Notes under the pieces: generated by a model
What the model saw: only the letters and a program-made list of their open reading frames with translations
The model's database searches: none
Told to the model about the DNA's origin: nothing
Position numbers and translations under genes: made by a program
Shown here: positions 16,167-24,225 of the stretch, piece by piece
Layout: every line of letters begins with the position of its first letter
Position numbering within the stretch: position 1 is the stretch's first letter
Assembly: GCA_964558665.1 (NCBI GenBank)
Contig: CAZLFA010000047.1
Location: forward strand, 1 to 33,321
DNA length: 33,321 bases
From: CAZLFA01 sp964558665
GTDB lineage: Bacteria > Desulfobacterota > Syntrophia > Syntrophales > PHBD01
Reading direction: 5' to 3'

Positions 16167-16844
16167 ATGTTTTTTAAACTGCGAACGTTTGTCTCAATAG
16201 TATTATTTGCGGCTGGTCTGCTAATTGCTATTGCTCCATCATCCCAGGCTGCGCCGCTTTCACTGGAACAATTGACCGGCAGGATGCAGTCAACATACGA
16301 CAGGACGTCAGACCTTAAGGCCACGTTCATACAGGATGTAACGATAAAGTCCTTAAAGAAAACCGATCATGAAGAGGGCACCGTATATTTCAAAAACCCG
16401 AAGCGCATGCACTGGAGTTACGAAAAGCCTAAGGCTAAAAAGCTTATCATCAACCCGCAGAAGGCATGGCTTTATGTACCGGACGATCAGGCGGTATATA
16501 TCCAGGACGCCGGGAAAATATACAAATCAAGAATGGCGGTCCGCTTCCTGTCAGGCATCGGCAAACTCAAAGCCGATTTCAAGATCAGTTTCTCACAGCC
16601 GTCAACCGACGCCCAGGGGCATCATCTTCTCACGCTGGTGCCCAAGTCGTCGGACCTGGGTGTAGATAAGCTTTATCTGACAGTCGATAAGGACAATATG
16701 CAGATTATTGAATGCCGTTTTACAGACATGTATGGAAATACGACGCGCATTCAGTTCAGGAACATGAAAATCAACACCGGTATTCCGGAACAAATGTTTA
16801 CCTTCAAACCGCCGGCCGGCGTTGAAGTCATGAAGATGCCCTGA
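16167..16844 (+). CDS. lolA: Outer-membrane lipoprotein carrier protein LolA
   Basis: A 225-residue periplasmic chaperone. It carries lipoproteins from the LolCDE transporter to the outer membrane. A signal peptide (MFFKLRTFVSIVLFAAGLLIAIAPSSQA, cleaved before APLS) is followed by the LolA fold: LEQLTGRMQSTYDRTSDLKA TFIQ, GTVYFKNPKRMHWSYEKP, KKLIINPQKAWLYVPDDQAV, FLSGIGKL and the C-terminal LYLTVDKDNMQIIECRFTDMYGN. An in-frame ATG at 16119 would add a charged 16-residue extension, but it has no ribosome site and sits at the predicted transcription start. The 3' end overlaps the convergent yhbY gene by 17 bases. Confidence 0.9.
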   Translation: MFFKLRTFVSIVLFAAGLLIAIAPSSQAAPLSLEQLTGRMQSTYDRTSDLKATFIQDVTIKSLKKTDHEEGTVYFKNPKRMHWSYEKPKAKKLIINPQKAWLYVPDDQAVYIQDAGKIYKSRMAVRFLSGIGKLKADFKISFSQPSTDAQGHHLLTLVPKSSDLGVDKLYLTVDKDNMQIIECRFTDMYGNTTRIQFRNMKINTGIPEQMFTFKPPAGVEVMKMP

Positions 16845-17160
16845 CGGGCACTTTGATCTTTCTTTTTTCAGGATCATGGTTCTCACGGTAGATGACAGCC
16901 GTATGCCCTATCATCCCGACCGGGCAGCAGCCCGTGCGCTCGATAATGGTCTCCATGACGGCCTGTTTATGATCCTTTTCCTTGAAATCGTTGAATTTCA
17001 CCTTGATCAGTTCATGCAGATTGAGTTCCTGATCGATTGCTGTAATCAGTGAATCCGTCAACCCCTTCTGACCTATCAGGATGTTCGGTTTCAGCCCGTG
17101 GGCCAGACCTCGCAGATATTTTTTCTGAAAGCCTTTCAAATTTTCCTTCATATCAATCAT
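16828..17160 (-). CDS. yhbY: YhbY-family CRM RNA-binding protein
   Basis: A 110-residue protein dominated by one CRM domain: LKGFQKKYLRGLAHGLKPNI, then LIGQKGLTDSLITAIDQELNLHELIKVKF, and the TGCCPVGMIGHTAVIYRE end. The family's GxxG-like loop is present as GQKG. E. coli YhbY binds pre-50S ribosomal subunits and helps ribosome assembly. A charged tail (NHDPEKRKIKVPVRASS) follows. I favour the ATG at 17158-17160 (behind GGGTGGAAAAA), overlapping the end of uvrB by 8 bases; GTG 17167-17169 and ATG 17149-17151 are alternatives. It ends the PLD > binding protein > surE > uvrB > yhbY chain and overlaps lolA tail to tail. Confidence 0.9.
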   Translation of the reverse strand: MIDMKENLKGFQKKYLRGLAHGLKPNILIGQKGLTDSLITAIDQELNLHELIKVKFNDFKEKDHKQAVMETIIERTGCCPVGMIGHTAVIYRENHDPEKRKIKVPVRASS

Positions 17161-19174
17161 TTTTTCCACCCATCTCTAAAAATATTTCGTTAAGTTCCCT
17201 GATGCGGTTTCTCAGATCGGCCGCCTTTTCGAATTCCAGGTTTTTCGCAGCCGTTTTCATTTCCATGGTCAGTCGTTTTATCAGCTCAGGCAGCTCCTCC
17301 TCTTCGTCGTAAGGAATCCCGCTCTCCCTGACGGACGGTATGGTAACATAGTCTGCCTCATAAACAGAGCCTAAAATATTGTTAATGGATTTTTTTATTG
17401 TCTCCGGTGTGATCCCGTTCTCTTCATTGTAGCGCTGCTGAAGGCCGCGCCTTCTGTTTGTTTCTTCCACGCATGCCCTGATAGAATTCGTCATGCGGTC
17501 CGCATACATGATGACCTGCCCGGAAACATTTCTCGCAGCGCGGCCGCTTGTCTGAATCAGCGATCTTTCCGACCGCAGAAATCCTTCTTTATCGGCATCG
17601 AGTATTGCCACCAGAGAGACTTCGGGGATATCAAGCCCCTCCCTCAGCAGATTCACTCCCACCAGCACATCGAATTCGCCAAGTCTCAGATCGCGTATTA
17701 TGTCCACACGTTCCAGTGTATTGATATCGGAATGCAGATAACGGACTTTTATTCCCAGTTCCTGATAGTACGTGGTAAGGTTCTCGGCCATCCGCTTTGT
17801 CAATGTGGTTATGAGAACCCTTTCTCCCTTTTTTTCCCTGGCGCGAATTTCCGTCAGCAGATCGTCAACCTGATGCTGAGCGCTTTTGACGATAATCTCC
17901 GGATCCATCAGGCCGGTGGGACGGATGATCTGCTCAACAACCATCCCTCTTGCCTTTTCCAGCTCAAGCGCAGCGGGAGTAGCCGATATGTAAAGCCGCT
18001 GGTTGGGAAAGTTCTCATACTCGTCAAAGCGCAAGGGCCGGTTGTCGAGGGCGGAAGGCAGGCGGAAACCGTACTTGACTAGCGTATCCTTGCGGGAACG
18101 GTCGCCGCGGTACATGCCTATGAGCTGCGGTATTGTAGCATGCGATTCGTCCACAACAATCAGGGCATCCTCGGGCAGATACTCAATAAGAGTGGGCGGC
18201 GGCTCGCCCTGGCGGCGGCCGGTAAGATGCCGGGAATAGTTTTCAATTCCCTGGCAGTATCCCATCTCTTCCATCATTTCGATGTCAAACATCGTTCTCT
18301 GTTCCAATCTTTGCGCTTCCAGCAGTTTGTTCTGCCCGCGCAACTCCGCGAGAACCGTCTGCAGCTCATCGCGGATATCGGCAATTGCCCGCTTAAGATT
18401 GTCTTTGGTGGTCACATAATGGCTGCCCGGATAGACGGCAATTCTTCGCACCTGTCCCATTTTCCTGCCTCTCAGCGGATCGATGAAAGAAATGGCCTCT
18501 ATCGTGTCTCCGAAATAGTCCAGGCGGATGGCCTTCTCCTGTTCATAGGGTGGGAATATCTCCACGACATCTCCGCGCACGCGAAACGTGCCCCGGTGAA
18601 AATCAATGTCATTGCGTTCATACTGGACCTCGACCAGCCTTTTCAGCAGTTCATCCCGCGGAAACTCGTCTCCCTCTTCAAGCACTACCAACATGCCGTG
18701 ATATGCCTCGGGAGAGCCGAGGCCGTAAATACAGGAGACGCTGGCCACAATGATGACGTCACGGCGCTCGAGAAGTGAATGAGTTGCGGAGTGACGGAGT
18801 TTGTCGATCTCTTCGTTTATGGACGAGTCCTTCTCGATATATGTATCGGTGGCCGGCAGGTAGGCCTCGGGCTGGTAATAGTCGTAGTAGCTGACAAAGT
18901 ATTCAACGGCGTTGTCGGGAAAAAGGGTTTTGAACTCGGCAAACAGTTGTGCGGCGAGAGTCTTGTTATGTGCAATAACCAGAGTCGGCCTTTGTACGGC
19001 CTGGATGACATTGGCAACGGTAAACGTCTTCCCTGAGCCGGTAACCCCCAGGAGCACCTGATGCCCCATGCCTTTTTCCACTCCTGCGGCGAGTTTTTCG
19101 ATGGCCTGCGGCTGGTCGCCCTTTGGTTCGAACTCTGTGACTATCTTAAAGGGTTGTTCGGATATTTCATTCAT
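17153..19174 (-). CDS. uvrB: Excinuclease ABC subunit B
   Basis: A 673-residue, full-length UvrB: the damage-verifying helicase-like subunit of nucleotide excision repair. It is loaded by UvrA and recruits UvrC. Key motifs are the N-terminal FEPKGDQPQAI, Walker A GVTGSGKTFT (about 43-52), the beta-hairpin region FVSYYDYYQPEAYLP, Walker B DALIVVDESHAT, helicase motifs ATPAALEL, LVGVNLLREGLDIPEVSLVA and QTSGRAARN, and a C-terminal UVR motif (KTAAKNLEFEKAADLRNRI) for UvrC contact. It overlaps surE by 8 bases at its start and yhbY at its end, so all three are translated from one message. Confidence 0.98.
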   Translation of the reverse strand: MNEISEQPFKIVTEFEPKGDQPQAIEKLAAGVEKGMGHQVLLGVTGSGKTFTVANVIQAVQRPTLVIAHNKTLAAQLFAEFKTLFPDNAVEYFVSYYDYYQPEAYLPATDTYIEKDSSINEEIDKLRHSATHSLLERRDVIIVASVSCIYGLGSPEAYHGMLVVLEEGDEFPRDELLKRLVEVQYERNDIDFHRGTFRVRGDVVEIFPPYEQEKAIRLDYFGDTIEAISFIDPLRGRKMGQVRRIAVYPGSHYVTTKDNLKRAIADIRDELQTVLAELRGQNKLLEAQRLEQRTMFDIEMMEEMGYCQGIENYSRHLTGRRQGEPPPTLIEYLPEDALIVVDESHATIPQLIGMYRGDRSRKDTLVKYGFRLPSALDNRPLRFDEYENFPNQRLYISATPAALELEKARGMVVEQIIRPTGLMDPEIIVKSAQHQVDDLLTEIRAREKKGERVLITTLTKRMAENLTTYYQELGIKVRYLHSDINTLERVDIIRDLRLGEFDVLVGVNLLREGLDIPEVSLVAILDADKEGFLRSERSLIQTSGRAARNVSGQVIMYADRMTNSIRACVEETNRRRGLQQRYNEENGITPETIKKSINNILGSVYEADYVTIPSVRESGIPYDEEEELPELIKRLTMEMKTAAKNLEFEKAADLRNRIRELNEIFLEMGGKND

Positions 19175-19949
19175 CAGCCGTCAGATCGATTTTCCCGCAA
19201 ATGTTCTCCTGCAGCGATTTCATGGCATCGTAACGGGTGAGATCATATTGAATGGGAGTTACCGTGATCATTCCCTTCTTCAGCAGGGAAGCATCGGAAT
19301 CATCTTCCTCGTTGTCCGGCAGCTGCGTCTCACCGGCAAGCCAGTAATAGACGTTGTCACGCGGATCGACGCGCCTTTCATAATTTTCCATCAATCTTGC
19401 TCTGCCCTGCCTGGCGACGAAAATCCCCTTGATCTCACTTTCCGCAACCGCAGGAATGTTGACGTTGAATGCCATCGGTGCCCCGCTGTAATTTTTTACG
19501 ATGAAAGCCGCCATTTTCCGTGCAATCCTTGCCGCAAAGGAAAAATCGGCCTCTCTGTGGGTGTCAAGCGAAACAGCCATTGAAGGCACACCAAGAATGT
19601 TGGCCTCCGTTGCCGCCGATACAGTCCCTGAATAGATTACGTTGATCCCGACATTGGCCCCCCTGTTTATCCCCGATATGACCAGATCCACCGGTCCTCC
19701 CGCGAGTTCCCGCACGCCGATCTTGACGCAGTCGGCAGGCGTGCCGGCTACCGCATACCCGAAGAAGCTGCCGTTTTTCCTGGCATTGCGCACCATAAGG
19801 GGTCTGAAGATCGTTATGGCATGTCCCACGGCGCTTTGCTCTATTTCCGGCGCCACGACGATGCAGTCTGCATCCTTAGACAGTTCTTCATAGAGTGAAC
19901 TCAATCCTCTGGCATAGATGCCGTCATCATTTGTCAATAGAAATTTCAT
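19167..19949 (-). CDS. surE: 5'/3'-nucleotidase SurE
   Basis: A 260-residue metal-dependent nucleoside monophosphate phosphatase, linked to stress and stationary survival. The metal site is in LLTNDDGIYARG (4-15). VVAPEIEQSAVGHAITIFRPL and VAGTPADCVKIG follow, with the SGINRGANVGINVIYSGTVSAATEA loop, all typical of SurE. In gammaproteobacteria surE pairs with pcm and nlpD; here it lies between a periplasmic binding protein gene and uvrB, 6 bases after the former and overlapping the latter. A role in clearing nucleotides released by repair is only a suggestion from position. Confidence 0.97.
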   Translation of the reverse strand: MKFLLTNDDGIYARGLSSLYEELSKDADCIVVAPEIEQSAVGHAITIFRPLMVRNARKNGSFFGYAVAGTPADCVKIGVRELAGGPVDLVISGINRGANVGINVIYSGTVSAATEANILGVPSMAVSLDTHREADFSFAARIARKMAAFIVKNYSGAPMAFNVNIPAVAESEIKGIFVARQGRARLMENYERRVDPRDNVYYWLAGETQLPDNEEDDSDASLLKKGMITVTPIQYDLTRYDAMKSLQENICGKIDLTADE

Positions 19950-19955
19950 AAATGT

Positions 19956-21239
19956 TTATCTTTCTTTGCCGTCGACAACCGATTTCAGGGGTATAATCTG
20001 TCCGTCTTTTACGGTCAGAATGAAAGCCTCTTTACGGGCATCCCGGGAATATTTGAATGAGGTTTTACCGGTGACGCCGGTATGATTTTCCGTGTTCAGG
20101 AGACGATCCCTGAATGCTTCCCTGGAAGTGGCATGCTGCTGTATAATGATTGCCGCTGAAATGCGGGCTGCATCGTAAGCCATGGCCTCGAGCGTTCCAG
20201 GTTCCCTGTCAAATGCGGCATAAAAGGCATCGGCGAAACGGCCTGCCTCATTGACATAACTGTTGATCGAAAAGCCGTCCGCAAACAATGCCCCCTCCAG
20301 CACTGCAGCGGCCGCTGAGGAATCTTCAGTTTCTCCCGTCTGTTTTTTTGCCGGGGCATGATTCCAGTAGCCGGTCCCCAGGAGCTTTATCCCTTTTAAA
20401 TTGTTTAATGCAAGCTGCGGCGCAATGAGATTGAGCATGGCCAGATTGTCCGGAATGAAAAGCGCGTCAAAAGCGAAGGCTGCTTCCGGTTTGAACTCCT
20501 CCTGCGGCACTGCATCCCGTGATCTTTTTTTTCTGGCGGCTGACGGTGCTGTTAATGATTTAATCTCCTTACCGAAATCGGCCTTCCCCTTTATATAGGA
20601 CAGGCTCTTTGCAACACTGCCCTTGCGTTTTTCAACCTCGGAACGGAATATCCTTGCCATCTCCTTTCCATACATATCTTCCGGATAGAGAATGGCAAAG
20701 CGTTTTATCCCGGCGTCATTCATCGCATAGGAAGCCAGTGCCTCAAGCTGTTTTTTTGCCGTCAGGAAGCTGCGAAATACATAGTCCCCTGTCTGTGTGA
20801 TCTTTTCCTTCTGCGTCAGCGTAATGATGGGAACCTTCAACTGCTGTGCTGCCCTTGCAGCCCGCTGCGACTCAGCACTCCCCAAAGGACCCAGAATCGC
20901 CATAACTCTGTGTTCGGCAACCATCTTCGCTACGGCGGCGCCTGCCGTTTCCGGATTGCCCCCGGTGTCTTCTATAACCAGCTTAAAAGGGCTTTTGTGA
21001 TCAGGTTTGTAAATATCGAAGGCCATCATTATCGCGTCGAGCGTTTTCGATCCGGCAGCAGCAAATTTGCCGGAAAGGGGAAGCAGGCATCCGATCGCAT
21101 AGGGATCGGCCTGCTGCTCCTTCGCCATCTCAGGCGGCGCCTGTGCGAATAAGTTTGTAGCTGCCATCAGCATTGCCAATGCAACTAATGTTCGAACTTT
21201 CATTCCCGTTCTATTGAACTTGATCATAGTCTTAATCAT
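19956..21239 (-). CDS. Periplasmic type-I binding protein (LivJ/LpoA-like)
   Basis: A 427-residue protein with an N-terminal signal sequence (KVRTLVALAMLMAATNLFAQ, cleaved near APPE) and a type-I periplasmic binding fold: YAIGCLLPLSGKFAAAGSKTLDAIMMAF, AILGPLGSAESQRAARAAQQ, VPIITLTQKE, FAILYPEDMYGKEMARIF, then LEAMAYDAARI near the end. A basic, low-complexity insert (APSAARKKRSRDAVPQEEFK) sits in mid-protein. Such proteins are either ABC-transporter receptors for amino acids or 'penicillin-binding protein activator' relatives of LpoA. No permease or ATPase gene is adjacent, which fits a stand-alone envelope role. The start at 21237-21239 overlaps the PLD stop by ATGA, implying coupling; the ATG at 21201-21203 is an alternative. 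Confidence 0.8.
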   Translation of the reverse strand: MIKTMIKFNRTGMKVRTLVALAMLMAATNLFAQAPPEMAKEQQADPYAIGCLLPLSGKFAAAGSKTLDAIMMAFDIYKPDHKSPFKLVIEDTGGNPETAGAAVAKMVAEHRVMAILGPLGSAESQRAARAAQQLKVPIITLTQKEKITQTGDYVFRSFLTAKKQLEALASYAMNDAGIKRFAILYPEDMYGKEMARIFRSEVEKRKGSVAKSLSYIKGKADFGKEIKSLTAPSAARKKRSRDAVPQEEFKPEAAFAFDALFIPDNLAMLNLIAPQLALNNLKGIKLLGTGYWNHAPAKKQTGETEDSSAAAAVLEGALFADGFSINSYVNEAGRFADAFYAAFDREPGTLEAMAYDAARISAAIIIQQHATSREAFRDRLLNTENHTGVTGKTSFKYSRDARKEAFILTVKDGQIIPLKSVVDGKER

Positions 21240-21802
21240 GGACAGAGGGACGCTGCATACCGCTGCGCTTCGGCAGCGGTTGTTTCCGAGGCGATCATCA
21301 CGGAAACTTCATTATTATATTTTAACGCCGACTGGGTCAGGTTATGACTGCCGGCAAAGGTCAGCCGGCGGTCGATCACGATCAGCTTCGTATGCGTGGT
21401 CTTTTGCGGCGAGTCGAAACAAACCTTTATTCCCTTATCTTTTAGCAGTTGAGCCGTTTTATTGTTGTCGGCGTCCAGATCCGAATCCGCCTCTTTGCTT
21501 CTCTCTAAAATAACCTCGACGCGGACGCCCCTTCTGGCAGCTTCGGCCAGTTTTTCCGCAACAACATCCGGATAACTCCCTTTTTGCCCTGCTGTCTTGA
21601 AAATAAATACGGCCATTACGATCTCTTTCTCCGCCTTATCTATGGCCAGGGTGAGGGCTTCATAATAATCTCTGTTTTTGAGCAGCGTCGCATTGCAGCC
21701 GGCTTCCGCTTTTCGGGCGGCATGAACCGTCGACAAGCCTGAAGTAAAAAACGCCAGAATTGTCGCTGCAAGAAAAACAAGTCGACAAAGACGATATGGC
21801 AT
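21236..21802 (-). CDS. Secreted single-HKD phospholipase D-family nuclease-like protein
   Basis: A 188-residue exported protein. The signal sequence is LCRLVFLAATILAFFTSGLSTVHA. The single HKD motif HTKLIVIDRRLTFAGSHNLTQSAL (about 140-163) has the His, Lys, Asp and Gly-Ser of the PLD superfamily. AIDKAEKEIVMAVFIF and GVRVEVILERSKEADSD complete the fold. Size and single motif resemble the Nuc/Zucchini-type endonucleases, which dimerise to form one active site. The substrate (nucleic acid or phospholipid) cannot be told. The start at 21800-21802 follows GGAGGTTTTTTAC; an in-frame ATG at 21817 overlaps that ribosome site. It heads the chain leading to surE and uvrB. Confidence 0.85.
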   Translation of the reverse strand: MPYRLCRLVFLAATILAFFTSGLSTVHAARKAEAGCNATLLKNRDYYEALTLAIDKAEKEIVMAVFIFKTAGQKGSYPDVVAEKLAEAARRGVRVEVILERSKEADSDLDADNNKTAQLLKDKGIKVCFDSPQKTTHTKLIVIDRRLTFAGSHNLTQSALKYNNEVSVMIASETTAAEAQRYAASLCP

Positions 21803-21973
21803 GTAAAAAACCTCCATCCATTAATCCCGGATTACGCCATAGAACGTAGTTTCCGTCCGGAGAGGGCTCTCTTCCGCTCCGGCTGTGTCGATCTGCGGTA
21901 TTGCTTGTACGACGTACGTAAAGCACGCCTCCGCACAATATCTTGATCTCCTTACCGGAACAAAAAATAACCA

Positions 21974-22026
21974 TTTTCCAATCCGGAAACTGAAAGTTTC
22001 GACATAAGGAGTTTCCGGATGAAAAC
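21974..22026. repeat. Paired TCCGGAAAC-type palindromes, second region
   Basis: TTTTCCAATCCGGAAAC (21974-21990) and GTTTCCGGATGAAAAC (22011-22026) are inverted copies of one palindrome type. A further arm, AGTTTCCGTCCGGA, lies at 21848-21861. They match the pair at 2794-2846 and the site at 33268-33290. The right palindrome touches the -10 of the PLD promoter. Confidence 0.5.
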
Positions 22027-22053
22027 TATATACGTGGATATTATCATGGTCAA
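22025..22053 (-). promoter_or_regulatory. sigma70-like promoter of the PLD-surE-uvrB chain
   Basis: On the minus strand, -35 TTGACC (22048-22053) and -10 TATAGT (22025-22030) are separated by 17 bases, each one base off consensus. The predicted start near 22018 gives a leader of about 215 bases before the PLD start. Confidence 0.6.
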
Positions 22054-22065
22054 AGGGGTTTTCAA

Positions 22066-22122
22066 GCGGTGAATCAAATATTTTTCTTGTGAAAAATATT
22101 CTGAGCCGCGGAAAGCCTTTTT
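22066..22122. repeat. Dispersed hairpin repeat, copy 3
   Basis: GCGGT (22066-22070) and AATATTTTTC pair with GAAAAATATT (22091-22100) and GCCGC (22105-22109), here with only a 4-base loop (TTGT). The secondary element GGAAAGCCTTTTT follows at 22110-22122. Arms and order match copies at 621-682 and 2876-2969. Confidence 0.6.
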
Positions 22123-22202
22123 GACCAGGATGCTAATGGGTATTACTTTTTTATCGCATAATCTGGGTTAATGTTTATAACAAACGCGGAGGCACTTCAA
22201 TA

Positions 22203-22240
22203 ATAAAAAACCCGGAATCTCATTGCCGAGTATCCCGGGC
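22203..22240 (-). terminator. Intrinsic terminator of the gmhA-grpE-dnaK operon
   Basis: On the minus strand GCCCGGGAT-A-CTC pairs with GAG-ATTCCGGGT around the loop GGCAAT, followed by TTTTTATTATT. It lies about 50 bases after the dnaK stop codon. Stem and U-tract are both strong. Confidence 0.85.
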
Positions 22241-22261
22241 TTCTCATTTTTTCAACAAACA

Positions 22262-22283
22262 GGGCGGAAAAGAGCCCTTTCCG
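22262..22283. repeat. Post-stop hairpin shared with the L,D-transpeptidase 3' end
   Basis: This matches 2999-3020 at 21 of 22 positions (GGGCGGAAAAGA followed by G or A, then CCCTTTCCG). It lies 8 bases beyond the dnaK stop codon, ahead of the intrinsic terminator in the transcript. Confidence 0.5.
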
Positions 22284-22291
22284 TCTTTATG

Positions 22292-24211
22292 TTATTTTAC
22301 TTCCTCAAAGTCCGCATCGACAACATCATCGTCTTTCTTGGCCGATGTCTTCTGCCCGGCGTCTGCTGCACCCTGCGCCCCTCCGCCACCGGCCTGGCCT
22401 TCACCTGCCGATTTGGCATACATGGCCTCCGCGAGTTTGTGTGATGCCGATGTCAGTTCGTCCTGCGCCTTCTTTATAGCGTCGAGATCATCGCCCTCCA
22501 GGGTCTTTTTAACCTTGGCAACGGCATCCTCGATTCTCGACTTCTCTGCGGCGTCAATCTTGTCACCGAACTCCTTGATGTTCTTTTCCACACTGTAGAC
22601 CAGCGCATCCGCCTGGTTTCTGGCTTCTATAAGCTCCTTTTTCTTCTTGTCGTCTTCAGCATGCGATTCGGCGTCTCTCACCAGATTCTTGATTTCCTCT
22701 TCACTGAGGCCGCTGGATGCCGTGATCTGGATGCTCTGTTCCTTGCCGGTGCCGAGATCCTTCGCCGCCACATGTACTATGCCGTTGGCGTCTATGTCGA
22801 ACGTCACTTCGACCTGCGGCACACCTCTCGGCGCCGGAGGAATCCCTACAAGTTCGAACCGCCCCAGCGTGCGGTTGTCGGCCGCCATCGATCTCTCTCC
22901 CTGCAGTACGTGAATGCTGACCGCCGGCTGATTGTCGGCCGCCGTAGAGAATATCTGGCTTTTCTTTGTCGGAATAGTCGTGTTCTTCTCGATAAGCTTT
23001 GTCATTACCCCGCCCAGCGTTTCGATGCCGAGTGAAAGCGGCGTTACGTCGAGCAACAGTACATCCTTGACGTCTCCTGCCAGCACGCCTCCCTGAATGG
23101 CGGCGCCCACCGCGACTACCTCATCAGGATTGACGCCTCTGTGCGGTTCCCTGCCGAAAACTTCTTTCACCTTCTGCTGAACCCTCGGCATACGGGTCAT
23201 GCCGCCGACCAGTATTACTTCGTCGATATCCTTAGGACTCAGTCCTGCATCCTTAAGGGCGGTCAGACAGGGAGGGACCGTCTTTTCAATCAAATCCTCC
23301 ACCAGCGATTCCAGCTTCGCCCGGCTCAGCTTGATATTCATATGCTTGGGACCGGAGGCGTCCGCGGTGATGAAGGGCAGATTAATGTCCGTCTCCAGAG
23401 AAGAAGAAAGTTCCATCTTGGCCTTTTCCGCGGCCTCCTTTAGTCTCTGCAGGGCCATCTTGTCGTTGCGCAGATCGATTCCCTGATCCTTCTTGAATTC
23501 GGTCACCAGATAATCAATCAGCCGCTGGTCAAAGTCTTCGCCTCCCAGATGCGTATCGCCGTTGGTGGCCTTCACTTCGAAGACACCGTCCCCGATTTCG
23601 AGGATGGAGATATCGAAGGTTCCGCCGCCGAGGTCGAACACGGCGATCTTCTCGTCCTTTTTCTTGTCAAGGCCGTATGCCAGAGCGGCAGCGGTCGGTT
23701 CGTTGATGATGCGCAGTACGTTAAGGCCCGCTATTCTTCCCGCGTCCTTGGTGGCCTGCCTCTGCGAATCATTGAAGTATGCCGGAACCGTGATGACTGC
23801 ATCGGTAATCTTCTGTCCGAGATAATCCTCCGCTGTCTGTTTCATCTTTGTCAGAATCATTGAAGATATCTCAGCCGGACTGTAGTCCTTGCCTCTGATC
23901 GTGACCTGTCCGTCTCCGTTCTTGGCCTCTGTTATCTTATAGGGGGCGATTGATTTGTCGTACTGAACCTCCCTGGAGGTGAACTTCCTGCCGATAAGTC
24001 TCTTGATTGCATAGACGGTGCTTTCCGAATTTGTGATGGCCTGCCTCTTGGCTATCTGCCCCACAACCCGCTCACCGCTGTCCGTAATGGCAACCATGGA
24101 AGGGGTTGTGCGGTTTCCTTCCTGATTGGCAATAACTACCGGATCGCCGCCCTCCATAATAGCCACGCACGAGTTGGTCGTGCCCAAATCAATCCCTATG
24201 ATCTTTCCCAT
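22292..24211 (-). CDS. dnaK: Hsp70 chaperone DnaK
   Basis: A 639-residue, full-length Hsp70 that binds and releases unfolded proteins with ATP, assisted by DnaJ and GrpE. The nucleotide-binding domain begins IIGIDLGTTNSCVAIMEGG and includes VPAYFNDSQRQATKDAGRIAGLNVLRIINEPTAAALAYG, FDLGGGTFDISIL and LVGGMTRMPRVQ. The linker VLLLDVTPLSLGIETLGG leads into the substrate domain. The tail is glycine-rich and ends DVVDADFEEVK, the classical C-terminus. The ATG follows GAGGAGGATAAA. It lies 14 bases after grpE. No dnaJ follows; a strong terminator does. Confidence 0.99.
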   Translation of the reverse strand: MGKIIGIDLGTTNSCVAIMEGGDPVVIANQEGNRTTPSMVAITDSGERVVGQIAKRQAITNSESTVYAIKRLIGRKFTSREVQYDKSIAPYKITEAKNGDGQVTIRGKDYSPAEISSMILTKMKQTAEDYLGQKITDAVITVPAYFNDSQRQATKDAGRIAGLNVLRIINEPTAAALAYGLDKKKDEKIAVFDLGGGTFDISILEIGDGVFEVKATNGDTHLGGEDFDQRLIDYLVTEFKKDQGIDLRNDKMALQRLKEAAEKAKMELSSSLETDINLPFITADASGPKHMNIKLSRAKLESLVEDLIEKTVPPCLTALKDAGLSPKDIDEVILVGGMTRMPRVQQKVKEVFGREPHRGVNPDEVVAVGAAIQGGVLAGDVKDVLLLDVTPLSLGIETLGGVMTKLIEKNTTIPTKKSQIFSTAADNQPAVSIHVLQGERSMAADNRTLGRFELVGIPPAPRGVPQVEVTFDIDANGIVHVAAKDLGTGKEQSIQITASSGLSEEEIKNLVRDAESHAEDDKKKKELIEARNQADALVYSVEKNIKEFGDKIDAAEKSRIEDAVAKVKKTLEGDDLDAIKKAQDELTSASHKLAEAMYAKSAGEGQAGGGGAQGAADAGQKTSAKKDDDVVDADFEEVK

Positions 24212-24225
24212 TTTATCCTCCTCAT

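Larger units (their letters stand above)
21803..22291. other. 489-base gap: leader, repeats and terminator
   Basis: No protein-coding gene is convincing here. From right to left it holds the post-stop hairpin of dnaK (22262-22283), the dnaK terminator (22203-22240), hairpin repeat copy 3 (22066-22122), a strong minus-strand promoter (22025-22053), paired palindromes (21974-22026) and a leader of about 215 bases for the PLD gene. The leader contains CCGGAG...CTCCGG (21856-21881) and ACGTACGT (near 21912-21919), both able to form hairpins. An open frame across the leader has no family character. Confidence 0.5.

Noticed and set aside
21660..21974. Possible gene in the PLD leader starting MVIFCSGKE
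   Set aside because: It lacks family character, overlaps the PLD gene in another frame and coincides with leader hairpins.
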